Shown here: positions 16,692-25,049 of the stretch, piece by piece
Position numbering within the stretch: the stretch's first letter is position 1
Layout: each line of letters opens with the position of its first letter
DNA from: Atopobium sp.
GTDB taxonomy: Bacteria > Actinomycetota > Coriobacteriia > Coriobacteriales > Atopobiaceae
Length of the DNA: 36,605 nucleotides
Direction: 5' to 3'
Assembly: GCA_015258715.1 (NCBI GenBank)
Contig: JABZHR010000010.1
Location: 1 to 36,605, forward strand
Program-made: the position numbers and the translations under genes
Notes under the pieces: generated by a model
Databases searched by the model: none
Told to the model about the DNA's origin: nothing
The model's input: the letters and a program-made list of their open reading frames with translations, nothing else

Positions 16692-17558
16692 GTGGGAAGA
16701 AAAAAGCCAAAGACAAGCCTTGAGTTTGTTCTAAAGGATCCACCAAAGTCTGTGGTGACGCCCTTCCTTGTGGCTGACCTTGCACTTTTACTTATGTTTG
16801 TGTGTCGTATTCCGCTGATGGTTATGGGAGAGCTCCCAGCCAATGACATCCTTCCAGCCGTGTTGGGTCTTCTTGGAAGCATGTTGGCAGGTGGCTTAAT
16901 CCTTGTATGGATTACCCGCGTCAATAAGCGAGATTTTAGGTCTTTAGGTCTTCGAGTAAGCTCCTGGCCAGGATTTATGCGCGGAGTTACCTTTGGCTTT
17001 TTGATGGTGCTGTTTACCTTTGGCTCTATCATGCTCATTGAAGGCTTTGATTTTAACTTCAATGCTTCCTATAACATTTTTGCTGCTCTCTTCTTACTTG
17101 TGGCAACCCTGATTGAGTCTACTGCAGAAGAAATCTTGTTTAGAGGCTATCTACAGACTGGTGTTGCAGCTAAGAGTTCTTTCCCTGTAGCGCTTGTGCT
17201 TCAAGCAGTGCTCTTTACCGCAACGTATGGACTAACGCCTAATATCTCTGTTGCCGCAGCAATCTCAGTCTTTTTGATGGGCATTCTTTATGGCTTGGTG
17301 TTTTGGCTTACCGATAACCTTCTCATGACCATTGCTATGCACTTTATCTGGAACTTTGTAACCGGCCCTATTCTGGGCATCTCGGTTACCACTACGCTTC
17401 TTCCTACCACGCTCTTAACAGCGTATCCTGCAGCATCTGAGTTTATCTCGGGTGGTGCCTACGGTATTGAAGCAAGCGTTGTTACCATTTTTGTATGCCT
17501 TGCTGCCTGCGCTATAGTAGGTTGGAAATGTTATAAGGCACAAGGCGAGAAGAACTAA
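16692..17558 (+). CDS. CPBP-family intramembrane protein (CAAX-protease/bacteriocin-processing type)
   Basis: 288 residues with about eight membrane helices. Motif 1 is EEILFR (E146, E147, R151) and motif 3 is the H217 of AMHFIWN. The expected FxxxH motif 2 is F175-TAT-Y179, so one metal-ligand histidine is replaced by tyrosine, which makes protease activity doubtful. Family members act as membrane proteases in protein maturation or immunity to bacteriocins. The start is GTG with AAGGAG six bases before it. Its stop overlaps the queH start by one base (TAATG), so the three genes CPBP-queH-queA are probably coupled. Confidence 0.85.
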   Translation: MGRKKPKTSLEFVLKDPPKSVVTPFLVADLALLLMFVCRIPLMVMGELPANDILPAVLGLLGSMLAGGLILVWITRVNKRDFRSLGLRVSSWPGFMRGVTFGFLMVLFTFGSIMLIEGFDFNFNASYNIFAALFLLVATLIESTAEEILFRGYLQTGVAAKSSFPVALVLQAVLFTATYGLTPNISVAAAISVFLMGILYGLVFWLTDNLLMTIAMHFIWNFVTGPILGISVTTTLLPTTLLTAYPAASEFISGGAYGIEASVVTIFVCLAACAIVGWKCYKAQGEKN

Positions 17559-18190
17559 TGGCTTCAAACATGCTTCAGTCAATTGAGACTCTTTCAGTAG
17601 AGCCGGGAACACCGCTGCTGCTCCATGCATGCTGTGGTCCATGCTCACTTGAACCTTTAAAACATCTGAGGGAAGAGGGCTTTGAGCCAACCATCTGCTG
17701 GACTAATCCTAATATTCAGCCAGTTGAAGAGCACGATAGGCGTCTTCAAACCTTACTTACGTGGGCTCAAGAAGAGGCTCATGTTGAGGTGATTGTGGCA
17801 GGAGATCCGCGAGAGCAATGGGAGCGAGCTGTGGCCCCTCAGGGATTTGAACGAGATCGTCGCTGTCGTGCTTGTTACGCAATCCGCTTGGCAGAGAGTT
17901 GTCGTGTGGCGGCTGAGCGCGGGTTTGAATACGTTTCTACAACACTGGCTGTCTCGCCCTATCAGCTCTTTGATGCGTGTGAGGATGAGCTGGTGTCCAT
18001 TGCGCATGCTCATGGACTGACACCTGTATGGAGAGATTTCCGTCCGTTTTACCCAGAAGCTACAAAAGAGTCTCGTGAGCTTGGTATGTATCGACAAAAT
18101 TATTGCGGTTGCAGATATTCTGCGGCCGAGGCTCAGATAGAGCGTCATGAAGCCCGTGACGCAAGAAAGGCAGCGCGTCATGCGAACTGA
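17558..18190 (+). CDS. queH: Epoxyqueuosine reductase QueH
   Basis: 210 residues of the DUF208/QueH family. Cysteine groups: C25-C26-x2-C29 (HACCGPC), C103-x2-C106 (RRCRACY) and C183-x-C185 (YCGC), which in the family hold an iron-sulfur cluster and redox disulfide. QueH reduces epoxyqueuosine in tRNA to queuosine and is a cobalamin-free replacement of QueG. It starts in the stop codon of the CPBP gene and its end overlaps queA by 11 bases. The adjacent queA supplies its substrate, which supports the assignment. Confidence 0.93.
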   Translation: MASNMLQSIETLSVEPGTPLLLHACCGPCSLEPLKHLREEGFEPTICWTNPNIQPVEEHDRRLQTLLTWAQEEAHVEVIVAGDPREQWERAVAPQGFERDRRCRACYAIRLAESCRVAAERGFEYVSTTLAVSPYQLFDACEDELVSIAHAHGLTPVWRDFRPFYPEATKESRELGMYRQNYCGCRYSAAEAQIERHEARDARKAARHAN

Positions 18191-19343
18191 CGATTTTGAT
18201 TACAACCTTCCAGAAGAACGTATTGCACAAGCTCCTGCTGAGCCAAGAGACTCTTGTAGGCTTTTGGTGCTGCATAGAGAAGATGGCCGCATAGAGCACA
18301 AGTACTTCACTGATATTGTGGAGTATCTTGAGCCGGGCGATTTGGTTGTAGTTAACCAGACGCGCGTTATGCCAGCTCGCCTTGTAGGTAAAAAGCAAAA
18401 TACGGGCGGCGTCTCAGAAACGCTGCTTTTAAAACGTCGAGAAGACATTGATACTTTGGGTAGTGTATGGGAGTGTCTGGTAAATCCTGGTAAGCGTCTA
18501 AAGCCTGGCGCAGTAATTGAATACCGTGCAGGTGGCTTGCATGCTCCTGACTCAGCTCCTGTTGTGTTGACGGGTACCATTGTGGACTTTGTTGACGACA
18601 ACAGGGGAGGTCGCCTGGTGCGTTTTGAGGCACAGGGAGATCGCACTCTTGATGAGGCTATTCATGAGGCGGGCCACGTTCCACTGCCTCCGTATATTAC
18701 ACAGTACGAGGGAGACCCAGAGAAGTACCAGACGGTCTACGCTATGCAGGACGAGCATTCTGCTGCAGCTCCTACCGCGGGTCTTCACTTTACTCCTGAG
18801 CTCATTGAAACCATCAAAGCAAAAGGTGTTCAGTGGGCATCTGTTGAGCTAGAGGTGGGTATTGATACCTTCAGGTTGGTAACAGAGGACGATCCTACTA
18901 AGCACGTCATTCATACCGAGCGCTACCACGTAGCTCCAGAAGTTGTAGAAGCAGTAAAGGCTACCAAAGCCACTGGTCATAAGGTTATTGCCATTGGTAC
19001 TACCAGTGTTCGCTCGCTTGAAAGTGCTTGGGATAATCAGATTCCTGCAGCTGAGCCTCCTGTTGTTGCCCGTCGCTTTGAGGAGGCAGAAGACTCTGCT
19101 GCAGTGACTCATAAAGGCGATATGGTTGCCCGAGAAAACGCAACCACCAATCTCTATTTGATGCCAGGCTCTACGTTCCACGTGGTAGACACCATGGTGA
19201 CTAACTTCCACGTTCCACGTTCTACCTTGATGATGCTGGTTTCTGCGTTTGCAACGCGCGAGCAAATCATGAACGCCTATCAAAGTGCCATTGACGAGAA
19301 GTACCGCTTCTTGTCATTTGGTGATGCCATGATCATCATTTAG
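18180..19343 (+). CDS. queA: S-adenosylmethionine:tRNA ribosyltransferase-isomerase QueA
   Basis: 387 residues, about 30-45 longer than the E. coli and Bacillus enzymes. Family hallmarks are DFDYNLPEERIAQ at the start, DLVVVNQTRVMPARL, ASVELEVGIDTFR, and FHVPRSTLMMLVSAF near the end. The enzyme moves the ribosyl part of SAM to preQ1 in tRNA, giving epoxyqueuosine. An upstream in-frame ATG (18147) would add 11 residues translated within queH; the ATG at 18180 fits the family start. It is the last gene before a terminator. Confidence 0.95.
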   Translation: MRTDDFDYNLPEERIAQAPAEPRDSCRLLVLHREDGRIEHKYFTDIVEYLEPGDLVVVNQTRVMPARLVGKKQNTGGVSETLLLKRREDIDTLGSVWECLVNPGKRLKPGAVIEYRAGGLHAPDSAPVVLTGTIVDFVDDNRGGRLVRFEAQGDRTLDEAIHEAGHVPLPPYITQYEGDPEKYQTVYAMQDEHSAAAPTAGLHFTPELIETIKAKGVQWASVELEVGIDTFRLVTEDDPTKHVIHTERYHVAPEVVEAVKATKATGHKVIAIGTTSVRSLESAWDNQIPAAEPPVVARRFEEAEDSAAVTHKGDMVARENATTNLYLMPGSTFHVVDTMVTNFHVPRSTLMMLVSAFATREQIMNAYQSAIDEKYRFLSFGDAMIII

Positions 19344-19398
19344 CGAGTTTGGTTACGTGACCATGATCCTTACGTTTAACTTGAGAGTTTAGATGTAG

Positions 19399-19432
19399 AA
19401 AAAGTGCCCACAGTATTGTGAGCACTTTTTTT
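19399..19432. terminator. Bidirectional terminator between queA and the coiled-coil gene
   Basis: The stem AAAAAGTGC-c-CACA, loop GTAT, TGTG-a-GCACTTTTT has a single internal mismatch, with T runs in both reading directions. It sits between the convergent genes ending at 19343 and 19464. Confidence 0.88.
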
Positions 19433-19463
19433 CATACGATGATTTGTCTGGGCAAAGACTAAA

Positions 19464-20774
19464 TTACCAGTTAAAAATCAGCCAAACAAAAGACGCAAGA
19501 ATCGCTATCATGCCAAGAACAACAATGATGAAGCCAATGCGCTGACCACGAGTTGTCTCTCGAAGGATTTTCTCGCCAGTAATAAGCTCTTTAAGGGTGA
19601 GCTGCTTGGTATTGATGTTAATTACCTGCTCGTCAACAGACTTTCTAAGCTCCTCAGTAATTTCTGGTGTTGCATGAATTTCTTTAGCGTCATCAATGAC
19701 TGACTGTGCTTCATCATGTTTATCTGCTGCTTCGTTAAAGAGCTCCTTGGCTGTCTTAATTTTCTCTTCAAGACCCTCTATATCTTTGCTCAGAATCCTC
19801 TGACGAGCATTAGCCTCAGCTACTACGGCGTCATATTCTTGCTGTTTCTGCTCATAATCTTTGCGAGCCGCATCAATAGAAGACTCTGAGGACTCCAACG
19901 ATTTGCCCTGGGTCCAGTAATGCGTTTGTGCCATTTCAAGTGAAGATTGGAAAGAGTTCTGTAGTTCCTCAACTTGCTTTTGGGCTTGCTCTGCACGAAC
20001 AAGCTCTGACTTAAGGTCTTCCTCAATGCGAACAATTGCATCGTGGTTAGCGGCAGGGTCTGTCTTAAGACCAGCAAGCTCTTCTCTCAGAGAAAGCTGT
20101 CTTGCCTGGGAGTTTTCCAGCGCCTTATTTGCAGACGCTACAGCAGCATCGCGTTTCTCGGTAACTTCTTTAAGCTGAGCCTCGGCGTTTTTGACACCAC
20201 GCTGCGCCTCGGAGATTGTCTTTGAGATATCATCCAGCCTGCCTTTTGCTGTGGCAGCAACTTCTTTGTAAGGCTTAATCTTTGCTTCGTCGTCAACTTT
20301 TTGCTGTTCAAGCTTTTGAATAAGCTGGTTTTTCTTAACCGTGAGAAGATCCACTTGCGTAGATTGATCACTCATGACCTGAGCGGTCTCTGCAAAAATT
20401 TTCTCTTGCTCAGCAATTATTTGATCAAACGAGCTCTGTACGTAGTCTCTGTGCTCTAAGTCTTGCTTGTCTTGAGCAAGGTGTTCTTGCATCTGCTTAA
20501 GCTCTTGCTTTGCAGAGTTTGTCTCTTTGGCAGCGTTGTGGACTTCTTTGGTAGCCTGGAAACCTTCTGCAACAGCGGTTGTGGCGCTCTCAAATGCGCT
20601 GCTAACACCTTTTGCTACAACCTGAGTAGTGTCCTTGGCAATCTTTTGAATGTCCTGGGATTTGCTGGGTTCAGGTGTGTCTGCAGACTCAATCTGCTCA
20701 TTAGAAGTGGTTACTTGAGTATCTATCGTGTCCAATTCCTCAGGTTTTGAGTTTTGGATATCGTTTTCAGCCAT
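19464..20774 (-). CDS. Coiled-coil protein with C-terminal membrane anchor
   Basis: 436 residues. An acidic, low-complexity N-terminus (1-50) is followed by a long, charged, heptad-rich coiled coil (about 75-400; for example runs rich in E, K, A, Q with no proline). A single hydrophobic segment lies at the very end (IGFIIVVLGMIAILASFVWLIF), preceded by basic residues. It should be tail-anchored in the cytoplasmic membrane with the coil in the cytosol. I do not recognise a family; DUF-type phage-shock or septation scaffolds are possible analogues only. An upstream ATG (20828) is rejected because AGGAGG lies six bases before the ATG at 20774. It is divergent from ptsH. Confidence 0.7.
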   Translation of the reverse strand: MAENDIQNSKPEELDTIDTQVTTSNEQIESADTPEPSKSQDIQKIAKDTTQVVAKGVSSAFESATTAVAEGFQATKEVHNAAKETNSAKQELKQMQEHLAQDKQDLEHRDYVQSSFDQIIAEQEKIFAETAQVMSDQSTQVDLLTVKKNQLIQKLEQQKVDDEAKIKPYKEVAATAKGRLDDISKTISEAQRGVKNAEAQLKEVTEKRDAAVASANKALENSQARQLSLREELAGLKTDPAANHDAIVRIEEDLKSELVRAEQAQKQVEELQNSFQSSLEMAQTHYWTQGKSLESSESSIDAARKDYEQKQQEYDAVVAEANARQRILSKDIEGLEEKIKTAKELFNEAADKHDEAQSVIDDAKEIHATPEITEELRKSVDEQVININTKQLTLKELITGEKILRETTRGQRIGFIIVVLGMIAILASFVWLIFNW

Positions 20775-20868
20775 GGTGAACCTCCTACAAGAGTTCCGAC
20801 TTTTTATTTTTACCCTGTTTTTGAGCAAATCATAGTCTAATTTGGTTCTTTCTGGAAATAAGATTGGA

Positions 20869-20874
20869 TATAAT
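20869..20874 (+). promoter_or_regulatory. -10 element of the ptsH promoter
   Basis: A perfect TATAAT, 84 bases before the ptsH start. The -35 region (about 20842-20851) is poor. The leader after it contains GTTACGATAGTAAC (20886-20899), an inverted repeat GTTAC/GTAAC that could be a protein site or small hairpin. Confidence 0.55.
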
Positions 20875-20957
20875 ACGTTATGTTTTGTTACGATAGTAAC
20901 GATTAATCGAGAATAACTCTCGAGTAGATTTTTGGTTTCCGGAAGGGGAGTCCACTT

Positions 20958-21230
20958 ATGGTTTCAAAGCAGACTACTATCATCAATGCAACTGGTCTTC
21001 ACGCTCGTCCAGCATCCGTCTTTGTTTCTGAGGCAAAGAAGTTTGAGAGCAACGTCACCATCAAGAATGTTGACAAGGACTCCGCACCAGTTAACGCTAA
21101 GTCCATCATGATGATTCTTGCTGCTGGCCTTGGTACTGGCACCAAGATTGAGATTGCATGTGACGGCGCTGACGAGCAGGCAGCTCTTGACGCTCTTATC
21201 GCTCTTGTTGAGAGCGGTTTTGGCGAGTAA
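20958..21230 (+). CDS. ptsH: Phosphocarrier protein HPr
   Basis: 90 residues, the family's usual length. The phosphorylated histidine is H15 in GLHARP. The regulatory-serine region AKSIMMI is present with Ser at residue 49, two positions later than the standard Ser46. HPr passes phosphate from enzyme I to sugar-specific IIA proteins in the phosphotransferase system and, when Ser-phosphorylated, can take part in carbon catabolite control. ptsI is not next to it here. GGGGAG precedes the ATG by 8 bases and a strong terminator follows, so it is expressed alone. Confidence 0.96.
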   Translation: MVSKQTTIINATGLHARPASVFVSEAKKFESNVTIKNVDKDSAPVNAKSIMMILAAGLGTGTKIEIACDGADEQAALDALIALVESGFGE

Positions 21231-21257
21231 GCTAACAGCTTACATACTGTGCACGTC

Positions 21258-21282
21258 AAGCCCGGCTTTGCCGGGCTTTTTT
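21258..21282 (+). terminator. Rho-independent terminator of ptsH
   Basis: The 9-bp stem AAGCCCGGC/GCCGGGCTT (21258-21266 with 21270-21278) has a three-base loop and a T run to 21282. The start codon of the next gene is only 16 bases further on, so readthrough or a promoter in the stem region must feed the YvlD gene. Confidence 0.92.
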
Positions 21283-21297
21283 CAAAGAGAGGTTAGT

Positions 21298-21675
21298 ATG
21301 ACATTTGTTGCAACATGGCTTGTAACTACTGTTGCTACGTTGGTGGCCTGCACCTTAATTCCAGGTCTAACTATTGTGGGAGGCTCGTGGGCAGGTCCTA
21401 TTCTGTTCTCGTTAGTACTCGCAGCAGTCAATACGGGCATTAAGCCTGTTGTTAAGCTACTCTCATTGCCTATTAATGTGCTGACCCTAGGTATTTTCTC
21501 GCTCTTTATTAATGCTTTTATGCTTGAGCTTTCAAGTTTTATTTCTAGGAATTTGCTGCATGCGGGCGTTGCTATTGATTCTTTAGGCACCGCTATCCTG
21601 GGATCAATAGTTATCTCAATTGTCTCTTCAATTGTGATTAGCCTTACTGGTCTGAAGAAGGAGAACCTTTCGTAA
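21298..21675 (+). CDS. Small membrane protein, YvlD / phage-holin-4-like family
   Basis: 125 residues with four hydrophobic helices (WLVTTVATLVACTLI; GPILFSLVLAAVNTGI; LTLGIFSLFINAFML; ILGSIVISIVSSIVISL). The NTGIKPVVKLLSLPINVLTLGIF stretch is typical of PF04020 membrane proteins such as YvlD; the family's role is unknown, with some members linked to envelope stress. The ATG at 21298 follows AGAGAGG by 5 bases; the frame is open much further upstream through ptsH but that part is out-of-frame noise. Its last 32 bases overlap the end of the convergent gene at 21644. Confidence 0.85.
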   Translation: MTFVATWLVTTVATLVACTLIPGLTIVGGSWAGPILFSLVLAAVNTGIKPVVKLLSLPINVLTLGIFSLFINAFMLELSSFISRNLLHAGVAIDSLGTAILGSIVISIVSSIVISLTGLKKENLS

Positions 21676-22870
21676 GTTCCTTCTGGGCTTTATCCAGTTT
21701 GGCAAAGCTTTCTGAGATAGCAGAAGTTAGCTGAGAAATCTGGGAAGACTCAGTAATGTTTTCAATCAAAGATGTTGCTGATGCATTGACAAGCGAACTA
21801 AGGAGGTCAAAAAAGACTTCTTTGGTTTGCTTTTCTGTTTTAGTGAGTGCCGCAACAACAGGCTGTAAGTTTGCTGGCGAGCTAATAATGTCGCTGAAAT
21901 AGACTGCTCCGCCTGCAGAGAGTGCGTCGAAGAGCTCATTGGTAAAGTGCTCTCGATCAGAGAGGGGGAGTTCTTTATACCAATTGCTAAACGCCTCGTT
22001 AATCTTTTTACATTCCAGCTGGAAATCATCAGCAAATTCAAACGTATTGCGAGAGACTTGCCATGAAACGCCGTCGTGCGCCAGCATGCCAGACTCGGAG
22101 CTTTTAACAATGAGCTTTGGTACAGCAGGATCATCAAAAATCATGCCCACTACACTAAACTCAGGCAAAATTCTGATGTATTTATCTCCAAGCGCCTTAT
22201 GAGCTGTGGTGGGAATAATTTCTGGACACATGTTAGGACCGTCGTTACTCCAGACGCGATCAATTGCGCCGAGTAGTTCTTCAGGACAGACTGTTGCTGC
22301 GTATGCTGCAAGGTTGCCGCCCTTAGAGTGGCCACCAACCATAATATTTGCGCAGGTAGTGCTATTGCCTGCTGCAAGATGTTCGCGAATGCGCTTCTCA
22401 AGGTATAGTGCCGCCGACTTATCAGCGGACGTAACCTGGAAGCTAAGGTTAAGGTTTTCTCGCCAGCCAACTAGCGTGCCGTCAGTTCCTCTAAAAGAAA
22501 CAAACATCTGTCCTGTAGGAAGATAGGCGGTAAATGCTGCAAACTGCAGGTTTTTCTCGACATTAATGCGGTCTACATAGCGACCAAGTTCAATGTTGGC
22601 AAAGCGGGGAGCGTTGACCAGTGCTTCAAGGAAGGTTCCATCAACGCGAGAAAATCCCGTGATAAGAGACGGGTCATCTTTAAGTTTCTTAAGCATTTTG
22701 GCGCAAGCGTCGCCAAGTAGAACGCGTTTCTCGCTACGCTCAGAAGGCACGACGCCGCCAAATCCCAGATAGGAAAGGATTGAGAGAATCAGGTTATCAA
22801 CGTTGTTAAAGGGATCCTTTTCAAACGTCAGATCGCCGCGCCAGTGTAGATAGTCAACGACATTTGCCAT
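21644..22870 (-). CDS. DUF2974 (Mbeg1-like) alpha/beta-hydrolase
   Basis: 408 residues with a lipase-like core: the oxyanion strand MFVSFRGTD followed by the nucleophile elbow GGHSKGGNLAAYAA (GHSKG). The start MANVVDYLHWRGDLTFEKDPFN is the typical N-terminus of the Firmicutes/Actinobacteria DUF2974 family, whose substrate is not known. The last 60 residues are a helical, charged tail. GAGG lies before the ATG at 22870. It is convergent with the YvlD gene with a 32-base overlap, and divergent from the acyltransferase gene. No signal peptide. Confidence 0.85.
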   Translation of the reverse strand: MANVVDYLHWRGDLTFEKDPFNNVDNLILSILSYLGFGGVVPSERSEKRVLLGDACAKMLKKLKDDPSLITGFSRVDGTFLEALVNAPRFANIELGRYVDRINVEKNLQFAAFTAYLPTGQMFVSFRGTDGTLVGWRENLNLSFQVTSADKSAALYLEKRIREHLAAGNSTTCANIMVGGHSKGGNLAAYAATVCPEELLGAIDRVWSNDGPNMCPEIIPTTAHKALGDKYIRILPEFSVVGMIFDDPAVPKLIVKSSESGMLAHDGVSWQVSRNTFEFADDFQLECKKINEAFSNWYKELPLSDREHFTNELFDALSAGGAVYFSDIISSPANLQPVVAALTKTEKQTKEVFFDLLSSLVNASATSLIENITESSQISQLTSAISESFAKLDKAQKELTKGSPSSDQ

Positions 22871-22898
22871 GATGCCTCTTTCCTGCTGGTACTTTTCG

Positions 22899-22904
22899 TA
22901 TACT
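22899..22904 (+). promoter_or_regulatory. -10 element of the acyltransferase gene
   Basis: TATACT lies 39 bases before the GTG start, between the divergent genes; no clear -35. Confidence 0.4.
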
Positions 22905-22942
22905 AAGCATAGATGAAGTTTGATTGATTTGGGGAGAAGCCC

Positions 22943-24088
22943 GTGGAAAAAGCTACAGTTTCTTCAAAAGCAATTGCTACTAAGAAGCGCTTTGTTTTTG
23001 CAGATGTTCTTACCATTTTGGCAGGTATTGCTGTTGTTATGCTACATACCTCGCTTAATGTATTCTCGCTTGCCCACACAAAAACTTGGGCCTTCTCTTT
23101 AGCTCTGCAAGCAGCGTTTATTTACGCGGTGCCCATCTTTTTTATGCTGAGTGGTATGAATTTGCTTGGATATAGAAGTAAATACTCCACAAAGACATTC
23201 TTTATGAAGCGAGCAAGAAAGACGCTGATGGCGCTCATTTTTGGCAGCGCAGTGGTGTATCTGATGTACGTGCTTTTTCCTACAAAGTTTTGGGGCGCTG
23301 AAGAGATTGCTGCAGGTGCTAGCGTTGCTGATTTTGTAAAGCGCTTTCTAACCAATAACGTTAACAGCACTCTTTGGTTCATCTATACCATTTTGTATCT
23401 GTATCTTTTGACACCTGTGCTTTCTTTGGTAGTTCAAAAGAAGGAAACCCTGCTCTATGTTATGGCGCTTACGCTCTTTGTGAGCTTTGGTCTGCCTCTT
23501 CTTGAGTTTATTGGCGTTCGTAGTGTTTACTTTGATCAGCTGTTAAGATGGGCTGCGTTTAACAGCGATGGCCTTTTCTACTATCTACTGGGATATTTCG
23601 TTAAGACGTATTACGACGAGCTTCCAAAATTTACTAAAAACAATCTTGTGCTTGCTGTAATTTTCTTGCTTTCATCTGCGGCCATGTTTGGTTGGGGACT
23701 TATTGCTAACAACTTTGGAATTCCGGTGACGCCAGAAATGACGTATCAGAGTTATCCAGTTGCTATTAAAAACTTCCTTTGTGTAGTACAAGCGGCATCT
23801 TTGTTCTTGTTTGTGCTGAACCTTGAACCAAGGCTGCAGGAGTTCTCTGATGCTACTAAGAAGCACATCAGCACCGTATCTGCTGGTGTTTTAGGAGTCT
23901 ATCTGTTCCAGATTCCTGTTATTAACTTCTTAGGACTAAGACTTGGTCGATTCCCATACAGCTTGCTTGGTAATGCTTTTGTACGAGGCATCTTTGTCTT
24001 TGCAGTCACAATTGTTGTAGTTATGGTGTTCCAGTGGCTGATGAGGCAGGTCAAAAAAGCTCAAAAGACTAGCGCTAAGAATGCTTAA
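22943..24088 (+). CDS. Acyltransferase-3 family membrane protein
   Basis: 381 residues with about ten membrane helices. The N-terminus KRFVFADVLTILAGIAVVMLHTS contains the family histidine in the first helix (RxxxxDxL...H pattern), followed by the second-helix FFMLSG motif. Such proteins (OafA/WecH/NolL-like) O-acetylate surface sugars or wall polymers in the cytoplasmic membrane; substrate unknown. The start is GTG with GGGGAG six bases upstream. It ends 15 bases from the convergent yaaA gene with no clear terminator between. Confidence 0.88.
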   Translation: MEKATVSSKAIATKKRFVFADVLTILAGIAVVMLHTSLNVFSLAHTKTWAFSLALQAAFIYAVPIFFMLSGMNLLGYRSKYSTKTFFMKRARKTLMALIFGSAVVYLMYVLFPTKFWGAEEIAAGASVADFVKRFLTNNVNSTLWFIYTILYLYLLTPVLSLVVQKKETLLYVMALTLFVSFGLPLLEFIGVRSVYFDQLLRWAAFNSDGLFYYLLGYFVKTYYDELPKFTKNNLVLAVIFLLSSAAMFGWGLIANNFGIPVTPEMTYQSYPVAIKNFLCVVQAASLFLFVLNLEPRLQEFSDATKKHISTVSAGVLGVYLFQIPVINFLGLRLGRFPYSLLGNAFVRGIFVFAVTIVVVMVFQWLMRQVKKAQKTSAKNA

Positions 24089-24103
24089 GACTATTAGTTT
24101 TGA

Positions 24104-24943
24104 CTAGCAACCAGTTACTAGCGTAAGCGCTGATTCTCCAGAAGCATTTGCTGTGCTTACGTCAACATCAATGACGCCTGGTAGATTGCTCGCAATTTCT
24201 ACAATTTGAGACACGCTAACTTCTTTAGAAAGTTTTCCGTTTACGCGTTGCTCAAAGAGGGCGCCTGCAAGTACACCACGCATATGTTTTGCGTTATGCG
24301 ATACAACACTGCGCTTTCCCGTACCAGGATCTTCTCGCTGTACGACAACTTGCAGCAGCTCGCTAGGGTGCTTTGCCGAAGGCGTCCACATCTTTCTGTA
24401 TTCACCCGAGCGACAATCTACAACTATTTGATCTTTTAGAGCAGCGTTTAACAGGGGATTAAGCTGCTTTTTCCAGTAAGTTGCAACGGTACCAACGGTG
24501 GGCAGCTTGATTGAGGCAGACAGTCTATAGTTGGGGAGAAGATCGTGCGGTCTTACAACACCCCAAAGACCAGAGAAAATCATGATTTCTGAGTTGAGGA
24601 TATCTGCTGGTAATGTGGCCGTTTTCTGCGTGTTTTCTATCGTGACGTTTTCAAGTGTTTGATTGAATTTTGCAGCCTCAAAAAGTACGCCAGTATAGAG
24701 ATTGAGCGCGGTTGTGGTTGGAGCTTCATAGACGTCTAGGTTGTCGGCAATGTCACCGACGGTATTAGGACCAATTTTAAGCACCTGAGCTGCGTCTGCA
24801 TCAGAACATACCTGGTGTAAGTCCTTGATGAGTTCTTCTCGACAGCTGGTGAGTTCAGAACCAAACAAAAGTGATGAGAGATCAAGAGAGGGCCCCGAGG
24901 TGGGGGCGGTTTTTCCTGACGATGGTGGAAGCAAAATAATCAT
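24104..24943 (-). CDS. yaaA: YaaA-family peroxide-stress protein
   Basis: 279 residues of the YaaA/DUF328 family: N-terminal IILLPPSSGKT, central IMIFSGLWGVVRPHDLLPNYRLSASIKLP, and VVDCRSGEY followed by HNAKHMRG near the C-terminus. In E. coli YaaA limits free iron and DNA damage during hydrogen peroxide stress and binds DNA through a positively charged cleft. The PSSGKT start is the Actinobacteria/Firmicutes variant of the SPAKTL start. It is divergent from addB across a 106-base interval; AGGA lies five bases before the ATG. Confidence 0.88.
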   Translation of the reverse strand: MIILLPPSSGKTAPTSGPSLDLSSLLFGSELTSCREELIKDLHQVCSDADAAQVLKIGPNTVGDIADNLDVYEAPTTTALNLYTGVLFEAAKFNQTLENVTIENTQKTATLPADILNSEIMIFSGLWGVVRPHDLLPNYRLSASIKLPTVGTVATYWKKQLNPLLNAALKDQIVVDCRSGEYRKMWTPSAKHPSELLQVVVQREDPGTGKRSVVSHNAKHMRGVLAGALFEQRVNGKLSKEVSVSQIVEIASNLPGVIDVDVSTANASGESALTLVTGC

Positions 24944-25049
24944 GAAAATCCTTTTGATGAGGGATTTTTAGTTGTTGTTTAGTTTGATTCTAATTTATGT
25001 CCGGTGTGCGTGGTAACTTTAGAAGTAAGAAAAATCGGAGAGGTGACGT
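24944..25049. promoter_or_regulatory. Divergent promoter interval between yaaA and addB
   Basis: This AT-rich 106-base stretch must hold both promoters. AAATCC (24948-24953) and GGATTT (24962-24967) form an imperfect inverted repeat just before yaaA. I cannot fix -35/-10 pairs. Shared control of an oxidative-stress gene and a DNA-break-repair operon is possible but not shown. Confidence 0.35.

Noticed and set aside
18147..18179. Earlier ATG for queA
   Set aside because: It adds residues that are not part of the family and lies well inside queH; the ATG at 18180 gives the typical QueA start.
20775..20828. Earlier ATG for the coiled-coil protein
   Set aside because: A strong AGGAGG at correct spacing marks the ATG at 20774, and the upstream part would contain the ribosome site itself.
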